A DNA stretch of 35,988 bases from DATMGU01 sp035555315 (GTDB lineage: Bacteria > Pseudomonadota > Alphaproteobacteria > ATCC43930 > CGMCC-115725): positions 1 through 35,988 of the forward strand of contig DATMGU010000131.1 in the NCBI GenBank assembly GCA_035555315.1, given 5' to 3'. The notes beneath the pieces were generated by a model. It had not been told where the DNA came from and ran no database searches. It was given only the letters and a program-made list of their open reading frames with translations. Positions 16,617 to 25,587 of the stretch are shown piece by piece. Numbering within the stretch: the first letter of the stretch is position 1; every line of letters begins with the position of its first letter. The position numbers and the translations under genes are program-made.

Positions 16617-17957
16617 ATGCAGTGGCTGCTAGATCGCTTCGCGACGATCCCCGACCGTATCGCCTTTATCCATGAGGGCCGTGAGGTCACCTATCGTGAT
16701 GTTGTTCGGCGGGTTGACCACTTTGGCAACCGTCTGACCGAACATGGCGTCGGTGCCAGCCAGACGGTGGCCGTGCTGGGCGATTATGCGCCCGAGGTCG
16801 TCTGCCTGATCTTCGCCCTGGCGCGAAACGGCAACATCATCATTCCGCTCTCTCGGGAATCCGTGATCGAACAATCAACCGCGCTCGATGTCTCCGGCTG
16901 CGACTGGTTCGCCCAGTTCGACGAGGCCGGTGGCAACGTCACGATCACAGCGAAAACCGTGCCCTCGGACAATCCGGTGCTTGCCCAGTTCCGGGCTCTC
17001 GGGATACCGGGCCTTATCCTGTTTTCATCGGGATCGACAGGGAAACCGAAAGCGATCCTGCACAATTTCGATCGGGTCGCCGAAAAATTCCGCAAGCAGC
17101 GTGGCAGCGTCATCGCCATCCCGTTTCTGATGCTGGACCATTTCGGCGGCATCAACACCATACTGGCGATCACGTCGAGCTTGGGAACGGTGGTCACCGT
17201 CGCCGATCGATCGGTCGCGAAAATCTGCCAGGCGATCGCGGAGTACCAGGTCGAGTTGCTGCCCGCGACGCCGTCATTTCTGACTCTGCTGCTGGTATCC
17301 AAGGGATACGAGCAATACGATCTCGCTTCGCTGCGACGGATTACTTACGGCACCGAGGTCATGCCGCAAACAACGCTCGATCGGCTTCGGACGGTTTTCC
17401 CGCAGGTCGAGTTGCAGCAGACCTATGGCCTTTCGGAGGTGGGCGTCCTGCGGTCGCAATCGCGCGGCGATGGTAGCCTGTGGGTCCGTATCGGAGGCGA
17501 GGGTTTCGCGACCAAGGTTGTTGACGACATCCTCTGGATCAAGTCCGACTATGCGATGGTTGGGTATCTCAATGCTCCGTCAGAGTTTGACGCCGACGGG
17601 TGGTTCAATACCCAGGATCGGGTCGAGGTCGACGGCGATTTCTTTCGCATCCTTGGACGCATTACCGACGTTATCAATGTCGGTGGACAAAAAGTATACC
17701 CGACCGAGATCGAAGATGTGATCCTGGCTTTGGACAATATCGTCGATGTCGCGGTCTATGGCGAGAAGCATCCGCTCCTAGGCCAGATCGTTGTTGCCAA
17801 AGTAATATTAGCGACGCCCGAACTGTTGGACGCCGTAAAAAAACGCATCCGTGCCGCCTGCCGGGTCAAGCTGAGCGCCTATAAGGTACCGAGCAAGGTC
17901 GTCCTATCCGACACTCAATTGCATACCGTCCGTCATAAGAAAAACCGACGCGCCTAG
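16617..17957 (+). CDS. AMP-forming acyl/aryl-acid ligase (ANL superfamily)
   Basis: This 446-aa adenylate-forming enzyme has the phosphate loop LFSSGSTGKPKA (about 135-146), the QQTYGLSE motif (about 267-274), the hinge region RILGRITDVINVGGQKVYP, and a C-terminal segment with lysines (VRHKKNRR) near where the catalytic A10 Lys normally lies. It is shorter than the usual 500-550 aa, with a compact N-terminal domain. It could activate a carboxylic acid and load it on the adjacent ACP, giving the second acyl source of the operon, or act as a 2-hydroxy/amino-acid ligase. The substrate pocket cannot be read reliably. It is the last gene of the operon and converges on the CgeB-like gene with a 44-bp gap. 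Confidence 0.88.
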   Translation: MQWLLDRFATIPDRIAFIHEGREVTYRDVVRRVDHFGNRLTEHGVGASQTVAVLGDYAPEVVCLIFALARNGNIIIPLSRESVIEQSTALDVSGCDWFAQFDEAGGNVTITAKTVPSDNPVLAQFRALGIPGLILFSSGSTGKPKAILHNFDRVAEKFRKQRGSVIAIPFLMLDHFGGINTILAITSSLGTVVTVADRSVAKICQAIAEYQVELLPATPSFLTLLLVSKGYEQYDLASLRRITYGTEVMPQTTLDRLRTVFPQVELQQTYGLSEVGVLRSQSRGDGSLWVRIGGEGFATKVVDDILWIKSDYAMVGYLNAPSEFDADGWFNTQDRVEVDGDFFRILGRITDVINVGGQKVYPTEIEDVILALDNIVDVAVYGEKHPLLGQIVVAKVILATPELLDAVKKRIRAACRVKLSAYKVPSKVVLSDTQLHTVRHKKNRRA

Positions 17958-18001
17958 ATCGATCGGCCACGGGAACTCCAGCGAGAGGGGGTCGATCAGC
18001 A

Positions 18002-19189
18002 TCAGCCGATACTGAACCCAGCGTGATCGACCGTGAAGGCATCAAGCCTCCGCATGTCGAACAGCGGTTCCAAAAACCGGTCGAGGGAAAAATCCACGAT
18101 CGCCTTTTGGTATGATGCCTCCACTCGATCCTCGATATCGCTCGGAAGATTAAGCTGCGCCATCACCTGCTCCACAAAATCTTGGCTATCTACATCAAAG
18201 CCAAGAAACCCTGGGTACTCGGCGAGTTTGGTGCGTCCAATCGGTGTGACGTCGGACAGCACGACGCATTTTGCCATGAACCCGGCCGTGATGCGCTCAT
18301 GGACCCCGTAGCGTACCGACGGCGCGATGTTGGCGACGATCCTGGAGTTGGCATAGAGACTAGGCAGATCGGCCGCCGGAATCGAGCCATGAAAGGTCGC
18401 AAGACTGCCGGACTGGTCGAGAAAATCCCAATTGCCGTAAATCCGCACCGGCAATTTGATCAGGAGTTGTGCCAGCTTGGCAGCGCGATGCGCGCGAACA
18501 TAGTGATCGACCTGACTCGCGATACCAAAGAAGATCTCCGACCGCTCACCATAATTAACGCTCTCGGCGGCGAACCGCGCGGCGCAGATATCCGCTATGG
18601 TCTCGTCTGAACCGGTCAGAGCGCATTCGGCCGCATCCCGAGCAATCGACCTAAGGATCTTGGGATAAGTATCCCAGCGCTCTAAGAACTGCTTCGGGTC
18701 GATGCCGGTTTTTACGTAGACCAGATCGATTTCCCGATCGCTCCACCGTTTTTCGTTTGCATGTGGGTTTTCTGGAAAGCCCTGCGGATGCAGCAGGGCG
18801 ATGTTCGGTCCCTTCATATAGTTGGTATATGTGTCGTAGAAATCCTTGCAGCTATAGAGCAAGTAGGATCGGCGCGACTTGATCCAATGATTCTTCGGAT
18901 TGTGGTATGGGTTGTCACCCATATAGGTGAAGAATGGGATACCGATCTTGTCCCAAACATTTTGCCCATCAACGGCAATGCCGTTGCCCATACCCTGGAA
19001 GCTGAACGCGAACAGGGTATGCCGGCCGTTCAGCGCGGCTGTGAGGTGCTCATTCCAATTCGGCTTCAACAGATCTATGAGGTGTGTTTCGATGCCTGCG
19101 ATTTCGATGCGTTCGAGGATCTTGCTGGTCCACCATTCAAGGATGCCATTGGCATTTTCGCCGACAAAGGCAACGACTGATCCCTGCAT
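18002..19189 (-). CDS. CgeB/DUF3880-like GT-B glycosyltransferase
   Basis: This 395-aa protein probably transfers a sugar in the cytoplasm. It resembles YkvP/CgeB-type glycosyltransferases. The N-terminal half has VVAFVGENANGILEWW and a Rossmann-like pattern. The C-terminal half has the GT-B donor region LPSLYANSRIVANIAPS, RYGVHERITAGFMAKCVVLSD and a late FSLDRFLEPLFDM. Donor and acceptor are unknown. It lies 77 bp downstream of three TPR-glycosyltransferase genes on the same strand and converges on the acyl/amino-sugar operon, so it likely belongs to the same glycan pathway. Codon use is more mixed than in the hydroxylase genes, like the adjacent operon. Confidence 0.72.
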   Translation of the reverse strand: MQGSVVAFVGENANGILEWWTSKILERIEIAGIETHLIDLLKPNWNEHLTAALNGRHTLFAFSFQGMGNGIAVDGQNVWDKIGIPFFTYMGDNPYHNPKNHWIKSRRSYLLYSCKDFYDTYTNYMKGPNIALLHPQGFPENPHANEKRWSDREIDLVYVKTGIDPKQFLERWDTYPKILRSIARDAAECALTGSDETIADICAARFAAESVNYGERSEIFFGIASQVDHYVRAHRAAKLAQLLIKLPVRIYGNWDFLDQSGSLATFHGSIPAADLPSLYANSRIVANIAPSVRYGVHERITAGFMAKCVVLSDVTPIGRTKLAEYPGFLGFDVDSQDFVEQVMAQLNLPSDIEDRVEASYQKAIVDFSLDRFLEPLFDMRRLDAFTVDHAGFSIG

Positions 19190-19266
19190 GCTGACGAGCT
19201 TCCCCTGACGATCATCATCGACACGCCAACCGCGCGACGGCGACCGACAGCCTTAACTCTGCGGGA

Positions 19267-21486
19267 TTAAGGTAAATTGCTGGTTAATTTGGCTTCCAGC
19301 AGATCCAGACCCACCCTCCGAACCTCGCTCACCACACTCGCCCAATCGCCGGGCCGAGGCTGCCGGAATTGGCGCAGGGTCGGATACCACGGGCTGTCGT
19401 CGCGCCCCAGCAGCCAGCGCCAGCAGGTGTCGTAGCGGTTCAGCAGCCAGACGGGTTTGCCGAGCGCGCCGGCGAGATGCGCCATGGCGGTGTCCACGCT
19501 GATCACCAGGTCGAGCGCTTCGACCAGCGCCGCCGTATCGGCGAAGTCGGTGAGTTCGTTGGTCCAGTCATGCAGCACCATGCCGGCTGGTGGCCTCGGA
19601 GGCCCATCGGGATGGTCCTTTTGCAGCGAGACCAAGACGACGTTGGGCAGGTCGGCGAGCGGCGCCAGATCGGCTAGAGCGACCGACCGGCGCCCATCGA
19701 CTGCTTGCAGCCGGGGATCGTGGCGCCGCGGATTGCCCGCCCAGACGATCCCGATACGATGCGCTCCCCTAGCTTGCGGCAGATCTGCCAGGCGCCGCCG
19801 CCACGCCGCGACGCGTGTCGGCTCGACCCCAAGATAGGGCGTGGCAGCCGGGATCGTCTCCAGCGTGGTGCCGACCCTTCCAGGCACGGTGAGCATCGGG
19901 CAATGCAGATCGAAAGGCGGCAGCGGGTCGCCCAGCGCCACGACACGCTCGACCCCCGGCAGTGTGGCCATAAGCCGGACCAGCGGCCGCGGAACCTCGA
20001 TCACCACCCGACCACCGGCGGCGGCGATCAGCGGCGCATAGCGGCAAAATTGCAGCGTGTCGCCGAAGCCCTGCTCGGCATGCAGCAACAGCACACGGCC
20101 ATCCAGCGCCTCGCCCGACCATTGCGGCTGGGTGAAATCGCGCGTGCGGGTGAACAGATGCGCCTTGGTCAGGCGATGCCGCCATTCATATTCCGACCAG
20201 CCCTCGTCGAGACGACCGGCCAGCAACAGCAGCATCCCAAAGCTGTGATGAATGTTGGCGTCGTCCGGCCGCAGATCGAGCGCCGCGCGATAGTTCCGCT
20301 CCGCCTCGTCCAGTTGCCCGAGTTCCTGCAACGCATTGCCCAGATTATGCCGCGCCGCGGCCAGCATCGGGTCGAGGCGCAGCGCCGCCCGGCAGCTTTC
20401 GGCCGAGTCCTCGAACCGGCCGAGATCGCGCAGGGTATTGCCCAGATTGTTGAGCGCCTGCGGAAAGTCCGGCCGCAGATCGAGCGCCGCCCGATAGCTC
20501 GCCACCGCCTCGTCGAAGCGCCCGAGGCCGTGCAGGGCATTGCCCAGATTGTAGCTCGCCTCGGGATAGGCGGGGCGGAGCCGCAGCGCCTCGCGATAGC
20601 AGGCGACGGCCTCGTCCCGCCGGTCCTGCGCCACCACGAGCACGCCGAGGTTGCACAGCGCCTCGGCGAAGTCCGGCTTGACGCGGAGCACCACGCGATA
20701 CGAGGCCTCCGCCTCGGCGGACCGGCCAAGAGCGGCCTCGGTCGCGGCGAGGTTATACAAGGCCACCGGATCGTCCGGTCGCAGACCGATCGCGGCACGG
20801 CAATAAACCTCCGCTTCCGCCGCCCGGCCCAGATCGCGCAGAGCCGCCCCGAGATGGTAGAGCGCTTCGAGATAGTCCGGTTTCAAGGCGAGGGCGGCGC
20901 GATAGTACGCCTCCGCCTCGGTGAGGCGGTCCCCTTCGGCGAACAGGGTTCCGAGATTGTGCAGCGCTTCCGGAAAGCCGGCGCGCGCGTCAAGGGCGGC
21001 GCGATAGGCGGTCTCGGCATCGTCAGGGCGGCCGACCTGCCGCAGCAGATTGCCGAGATTGTTGTGGGCCGGCGCATAGCCTGGTCGCAGCGCCGTCGCC
21101 GCTCGGTAGCAAGCCTCCGCCTCGACCGGATCATCCAGCCGGATCGCGTTGCCGAGGTTGTAATGCGCCTCCGGAAAATCCGGCCGCAGGCGCAGCGCCA
21201 TGCGGCACGACGCGGCCGCGTCGGCCAAACGACCCAGCGCCAGGAAGGCGTTGCCAAGGTTGTTGTGGTAGTCGGCGACCGTTTTTCGCAGAGCGATCGC
21301 TCGGCCGATATAGTCCACCGCCAGATCGTTGCGCCCGACCTGATGGGCGATCACGCCCAGCAGATTGAGACTATCCGCATGCGCGGGATCGGCTACCAGA
21401 AGCTGGCGATAGCAAGCTTCCGCCTGCTGCAGCCGGCCGGCTTGGTGATGTGTCATGCCCTGGCGCAGGACCGCCTCGGCGCTCAT
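19267..21486 (-). CDS. TPR protein with C-terminal GT9-like glycosyltransferase domain (copy 1)
   Basis: This 739-aa protein has about 12-13 TPR units in residues 1-430 (consensus A-h-x-N-L-G-N, then L-G-R-x-x-E-A). One unit near residue 115 is shortened. The C-terminal domain (about 450-730) has the ADP-heptosyltransferase-like pattern: HAEQGFGDTLQFCRYAPL, GIVWAGNPRR, VISVDTAMAHLAGALGKP and DDSPWYPTLRQFRQ. Family context (TPR plus a GT-B-like domain, as in O-GlcNAc transferase) suggests a glycosyltransferase whose TPR superhelix binds protein acceptors. Activity is not proven. Its ATG overlaps the preceding gene's stop (ATGA). It is the last of three tandem paralogues. Confidence 0.88.
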   Translation of the reverse strand: MSAEAVLRQGMTHHQAGRLQQAEACYRQLLVADPAHADSLNLLGVIAHQVGRNDLAVDYIGRAIALRKTVADYHNNLGNAFLALGRLADAAASCRMALRLRPDFPEAHYNLGNAIRLDDPVEAEACYRAATALRPGYAPAHNNLGNLLRQVGRPDDAETAYRAALDARAGFPEALHNLGTLFAEGDRLTEAEAYYRAALALKPDYLEALYHLGAALRDLGRAAEAEVYCRAAIGLRPDDPVALYNLAATEAALGRSAEAEASYRVVLRVKPDFAEALCNLGVLVVAQDRRDEAVACYREALRLRPAYPEASYNLGNALHGLGRFDEAVASYRAALDLRPDFPQALNNLGNTLRDLGRFEDSAESCRAALRLDPMLAAARHNLGNALQELGQLDEAERNYRAALDLRPDDANIHHSFGMLLLLAGRLDEGWSEYEWRHRLTKAHLFTRTRDFTQPQWSGEALDGRVLLLHAEQGFGDTLQFCRYAPLIAAAGGRVVIEVPRPLVRLMATLPGVERVVALGDPLPPFDLHCPMLTVPGRVGTTLETIPAATPYLGVEPTRVAAWRRRLADLPQARGAHRIGIVWAGNPRRHDPRLQAVDGRRSVALADLAPLADLPNVVLVSLQKDHPDGPPRPPAGMVLHDWTNELTDFADTAALVEALDLVISVDTAMAHLAGALGKPVWLLNRYDTCWRWLLGRDDSPWYPTLRQFRQPRPGDWASVVSEVRRVGLDLLEAKLTSNLP

Positions 21487-23198
21487 CGGCGCCCCTCGTT
21501 CGCCACTCTGTCGAGGGCAATCCGCACATCAGCCAGAACGCTGGTCCAATCGCCCATGCGGGGCTGGCGGAATTGTCGCAAACTCGGATACCAAGGGCTG
21601 TCGTCGCGGCCGAGCAGCCAGCGCCAGCAGGTATCGAACCGGTTCAGCAGCCAAATCGGCTTGCCGAGCGCGCCGGCAAGGTGGATCACCGCGGTATCGA
21701 CGCCGATCACCAGATCCAACCCTTCGATCAAAGCCGCGGTGTCGGCAAAATCATGGAGTTCGTGGGTCCAATCATGCAGCGACATGCCGGTAGGCAGGTC
21801 AATCCGCTGGGACGCCCCATCGCCTTTCTGCAGCGAGACGAAGCTGATGCCGTCGATGCCGCCGAGCGGCGCCAAATGCGACAGCGTCAAGGAACGCCGC
21901 CGGTCGATCGCCGTCGCACTCGGCTGGGAGCGGCGCGGATTGCCGGCCCAGACCAACCCGACGCGCAGGCCCGGTAGCGTCTCCAGACGAGCCCGCCAGC
22001 GGGCCGTCTGCGCCGGATCCGCCGCGAGATAGGGCGACAACGCGGGTATCGTATCGAGCGTCGTGCCGAAGATGTCGGGCAGGCTGAGCAATGGACAATG
22101 GAGATCGAACGGCGGCAACGCATCACCTTCGACGACCACCTGGTCGACCCCCGGCAACGTCGCCGTCAACCGCGCCAGCGGGCGCGGCACTTCCAGCACG
22201 ATCCGGCCGCCGGCGCGTGTCGCCGCCAGCGACGCATAGCGGCAGAACTGCAGCGTGTCGCCAAAGCCCTGCTCGGCATGCAACAGCAGAACACGTCCCT
22301 CCAGCCGCTCACCCTTCCAACGCGGCTGAGCGAAATCGCGCGGGCCGGTAAAACCATCGCTGGACGACCGCCAGCGCCATTCATATTCCGGCCAGCCTTC
22401 GTCGAGCCGCCCGGCCAGCAAAAGATGCATGCCCAAAGCGATATGGCACCGTACATAGTCCGGGCGCAGCCGCAACGCCTCGCGGCTGGCACGCTCGGCG
22501 GCATCGAGTTGGCCCAAGGCCGCGAACGCGTTGCCCCGGTTGTAATGCGCCTCCACATAATCCGGGCGCAGCGCCAAGGCCGTGGCGTAGCTCGCCTCCG
22601 CCTCGGCCGCGTGTCCAAGGTCGCGCAACGCGTTGCCGAGATTGTTGTGCGCCTCGACGAAGCCGGGGCGCAGGCGCAGGGCCTCGCGGCAGGACATCTC
22701 CGCCTCGGCGTTACGGCCAGCCTCATGCAGGATGTAGCCCAAGCTGTTATGCGCCTCGGGATAGGCTGGATTTAGCGTCAGCGCCGCGCGACAGGAGGCC
22801 TCCGCCTCGTCAAGCCGCCCCAGACTCTGCAGCACGTTGGCGAGGTTGTTATGGGCGGTCGGGAAGTTGGGGTTAAGACGCCGAGCCTCGCGGCAGCTGG
22901 TCGCCGCCTCTTCGTACCGCCCCAAGGCGGCGAACGCGTTGCCGAGGTTGCTGTGGTAGTGCGCGAGCCGCGGTTGCCGCTTGATGGCATGACCGATCAA
23001 TTCGACCGCCTGCTCGCAGCGGCCGACCTGCAACGCGATCACGCCCAAAAGATGCAGGCCATCGGCATGATGAGGGTCGATCGCCAGGATCTGGCGATAG
23101 CACGCCTCGGCTTCGGGCAAGCGGCCTGCCTGGTGATGCGCCGTGCCCTGCCGCAGGATCTCCGGCACGGCGGCGGCACGGGATATCGCCTGTTTCAT
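21483..23198 (-). CDS. TPR protein with C-terminal GT9-like glycosyltransferase domain (copy 2, short)
   Basis: This 571-aa protein has the same architecture as its neighbours but only about 7-8 TPR units (about 15-275), so it lacks roughly five repeats compared with copies 1 and 3. The C-terminal domain is intact: HAEQGFGDTLQFCRYASL, GLVWAGNPRRSQPS, VIGVDTAVIHLAGALGKP and DDSPWYPSLRQFRQ. It is translationally coupled on both sides by ATGA overlaps (start 23198, stop 21483). The difference in repeat number is consistent with repeat gain or loss after gene duplication and could alter acceptor choice. Confidence 0.88.
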   Translation of the reverse strand: MKQAISRAAAVPEILRQGTAHHQAGRLPEAEACYRQILAIDPHHADGLHLLGVIALQVGRCEQAVELIGHAIKRQPRLAHYHSNLGNAFAALGRYEEAATSCREARRLNPNFPTAHNNLANVLQSLGRLDEAEASCRAALTLNPAYPEAHNSLGYILHEAGRNAEAEMSCREALRLRPGFVEAHNNLGNALRDLGHAAEAEASYATALALRPDYVEAHYNRGNAFAALGQLDAAERASREALRLRPDYVRCHIALGMHLLLAGRLDEGWPEYEWRWRSSSDGFTGPRDFAQPRWKGERLEGRVLLLHAEQGFGDTLQFCRYASLAATRAGGRIVLEVPRPLARLTATLPGVDQVVVEGDALPPFDLHCPLLSLPDIFGTTLDTIPALSPYLAADPAQTARWRARLETLPGLRVGLVWAGNPRRSQPSATAIDRRRSLTLSHLAPLGGIDGISFVSLQKGDGASQRIDLPTGMSLHDWTHELHDFADTAALIEGLDLVIGVDTAVIHLAGALGKPIWLLNRFDTCWRWLLGRDDSPWYPSLRQFRQPRMGDWTSVLADVRIALDRVANEGRR

Positions 23199-25411
23199 CG
23201 CGGCGCCGCCGACTGTGCCCGTGCCAGCGCCGCCAAGGCGGCGCGCACCTCATCCACCACACTGTCCCAATCGCCGAGCCGCTTCTGTCGGAATTGTCGC
23301 AAGCTCGGGTACCAGGGGCTGTCGTCGCGACCGACCATCCATCGCCAACAGGTATCGAACCGGTTCAGCAGCCAGACCGGCTTGCCCAGCGCACCGGCGA
23401 GGTGGATCACGGCGGTATCGACGCCGATCACCAGATCGAGCGTATCGATCAAAGCCGCGGTATCGGCGAAATCCTCGAGCTCGTCGGTCCAATCCCGCAG
23501 CGCCATTCCGGCGGGTGGCTCCGCCGCCTGACCCGCCGCCTCGCCCTTCTGCAACGAGACGAAGCTGACGCCACCGATACCGCCGAGCGGGGCCATGCGC
23601 GACAGCGCCAGGGAGCGGCGCCGGTCGGTCGCGGACGCGGTCGGATGATAGCGGCGTGGATCACCCGCCCAAACCAGCCCGACGCGCAGCCCGGACAGCC
23701 CCGCCACCCGATCGCGCCAGCGCGCCACCCGAACCGGATCGGCCGAGAGATAGGCCGGCCGGGCCGGGATCGTTTGAAGCGTCGTGCCGAAGGCGAGGGG
23801 CAGGCTGAGCAGTGGACACTGCAGGTCGAAATCCGGCAACGCCTCGCCCCAGGCGACGACCCGCTCGACCCCCGGCAACCCGGCGCAGAGGGCGACCAGC
23901 GGAGCCGGGACCTCCAGCACGACGCGTCCCCGGGCGGCGGCCAGCGGCGCAAAGCGGCAGAATTGCACGGTATCGCCGAAGCCCTGCTCGGCATGCAGCA
24001 ACAGCACCCGATCGGCGAGATCCTCGCCCGCCCATTGCGGCTGGGTGAAACCGCGCGGGCCGGCGAAGCCGTCGGCGGTGACCTGCCGGCGCCATTCATA
24101 TTCCGGCCAGCCCTCGTCGAGCCGGCCCAGGGTCAGCAGGAGCATACCCAGGTTGTAACGCGCTTCCGGCGAGGCCGGCTCCAGTTCAAGCGCCCTGCGA
24201 TGCGACGCCTCCGCTTCGGCGAACCGCCCGAGTGCCGCGAGCGTATTGCCGATATTGTTGTGCACGCATGTATCATCCGGCCGACGATCGAGGGCGGCGC
24301 GATACCGATCCACCGCGGCGTCGAACCGGCCCAGATCATGCTGGACGCTCCCCAGATTGTTGAGTGCCTCGGGGAAATCCGGCCGAAGGATCAGGGCGGC
24401 GTTGTATCGGGCGGCGGCCTCCTCCAGCCGGCCCATGTCGCGCAGGATATTGGCGAGGTTGTATTGCGCCTGAGAGGCATCCGGCTTCAGGTGGAGCGCT
24501 GCCTCGCAGCAGGATGCCGCCGCGTCGAGCTGACCTTGATCATGCAACAGCTTGCCGAGATTGAGATGCGCCTGGAGGAACTCCGGATCGAGGTCGAGGG
24601 CAGCGCGATAGCAGGCCTCCGCCTCCGCCGGCCGGTCCAGCCGGAGCAAGGCGTTCCCCAGATTGCTCTGCGCCTCGGCAAAGGTCGGCCGCAGGTGCAA
24701 GGCGGTACGGTAGCAGGTCTCCGCATCGGCCGGCCGGTCGAGATCGCATAATACATTGCCGAGATTGTTATGCGCCGGCGCGAAGTCGGGGGTCAGCTCG
24801 ACAGTCGCGCAATAGCCAGCCACCGCGTCGACCAGGCGGCCCAGATCCCGCGAAACATTGGCAAGGTTGTAGCGCGCCTCGACATAAGCCGGATCGAGGC
24901 GCAGGGCCGCCTCGTAGCAGGCCGCGGCCTCCTCCAGCCGATCCAGTGCCACGAGCGCCGTGCCCAAATTGCCGTAGCCGACCGCATCGTCCGGCTGCAG
25001 GCGAAGGGCCGCGCGGAACGAAGTCTCCGCCTCGGCCGGGCGGCCCAGCATAAGCAGCGCATTACCGAGATTAGCATGCGCCACGGCAAAGTCCGACCGA
25101 GCGCCGGCTGCGACACGATAGCAGGAAGCCGCCTCGTCCAACCGCCCGAGACCGGCCAGCACATTGCCGAGGTTGAGGTGATAGTCCGCCGCCCGCGGTC
25201 GCAGGGCTATGGCCCGCGCGATCGACCGGGCGGCGACTTCGTTCTGCCCGCTTTGATGGGCGATGACACCGAGCAGATGCAGGCTGTCCGCATGATCGGG
25301 ATCGATCGCCAGGATCTCGCGGTAGCTGGTCTCCGCTTCGCCGAGGCGACCGGCTTCATGGTGGCCGCGGCCGCGCTGGAACGCCTCCGAAATATCCGCG
25401 GCCCCGATCAT
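23195..25411 (-). CDS. TPR protein with C-terminal GT9-like glycosyltransferase domain (copy 3, first in operon)
   Basis: The ATG at 25411 (MIGAADISEAFQ) gives 738 aa. The frame extends to 25486, but the extra 25 residues are basic and unlike the paralogues' starts. There are about 12-13 TPR units (about 10-440), followed by the shared domain with HAEQGFGDTVQFCRFAPL, GLVWAGDPRRYHP, VIGVDTAVIHLAGALGKP and DDSPWYPSLRQFRQ. Its C-terminal half is closer to copy 2 than to copy 1. It begins a minus-strand unit whose order is copy 3, copy 2, copy 1 and then, after 77 bp, the CgeB-like gene. The acceptor and sugar donor are unknown; the amino-sugar operon at 7459-17957 is the obvious candidate source. 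Confidence 0.88.
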   Translation of the reverse strand: MIGAADISEAFQRGRGHHEAGRLGEAETSYREILAIDPDHADSLHLLGVIAHQSGQNEVAARSIARAIALRPRAADYHLNLGNVLAGLGRLDEAASCYRVAAGARSDFAVAHANLGNALLMLGRPAEAETSFRAALRLQPDDAVGYGNLGTALVALDRLEEAAACYEAALRLDPAYVEARYNLANVSRDLGRLVDAVAGYCATVELTPDFAPAHNNLGNVLCDLDRPADAETCYRTALHLRPTFAEAQSNLGNALLRLDRPAEAEACYRAALDLDPEFLQAHLNLGKLLHDQGQLDAAASCCEAALHLKPDASQAQYNLANILRDMGRLEEAAARYNAALILRPDFPEALNNLGSVQHDLGRFDAAVDRYRAALDRRPDDTCVHNNIGNTLAALGRFAEAEASHRRALELEPASPEARYNLGMLLLTLGRLDEGWPEYEWRRQVTADGFAGPRGFTQPQWAGEDLADRVLLLHAEQGFGDTVQFCRFAPLAAARGRVVLEVPAPLVALCAGLPGVERVVAWGEALPDFDLQCPLLSLPLAFGTTLQTIPARPAYLSADPVRVARWRDRVAGLSGLRVGLVWAGDPRRYHPTASATDRRRSLALSRMAPLGGIGGVSFVSLQKGEAAGQAAEPPAGMALRDWTDELEDFADTAALIDTLDLVIGVDTAVIHLAGALGKPVWLLNRFDTCWRWMVGRDDSPWYPSLRQFRQKRLGDWDSVVDEVRAALAALARAQSAAPR

Positions 25412-25528
25412 TCGCCCGTCGCCCTGCCGCCTATTCCTGTGTCGGGCGCTGGCCGACGGGCCCGAGATGCGCCAGAGAGGCAGCAATCTCGAGCCCGTCC
25501 GCCAACAGCGCCCCCAGGTTTGAAGAAT

Positions 25529-25560
25529 CAGGCTTTTTGGTTAACTTTCGGTGAAGCCTG
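25529..25560. promoter_or_regulatory. Inverted repeat between denD-like gene and TPR operon
   Basis: CAGGCTT at 25529-25535 pairs with AAGCCTG at 25554-25560 across an 18-nt loop centred near GTTAAC. It lies in the 176-bp gap after the dehydrogenase gene stop and before the TPR operon start, both on the minus strand. It is one of the few AT-rich patches there, so it may be a weak terminator for the first gene or a promoter/operator element of the TPR operon. There is no T-run to support a classical terminator. Confidence 0.4.
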
Positions 25561-25587
25561 TCGCGGCACGTGCTTCAGGGTGTGGTG

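Noticed and set aside
17958..18001. Bidirectional terminator between the convergent ligase and CgeB-like genes
   Set aside because: GATCGATC-type dyads are present, but there is no stable GC stem followed by T-runs on either strand.
19705..25300. Very long open frames on the plus strand opposite the TPR genes
   Set aside because: They are antisense to clear TPR/glycosyltransferase genes, have repetitive Arg/Gln/Ala-rich translations that mirror the TPR codons, and lack family motifs and plausible starts.
19267..25411. Regular short-period repeats that might suggest a repeat array or CRISPR
   Set aside because: The period is about 102 bp with divergent copies and no spacers. It is explained by 34-residue TPR units in an open frame.
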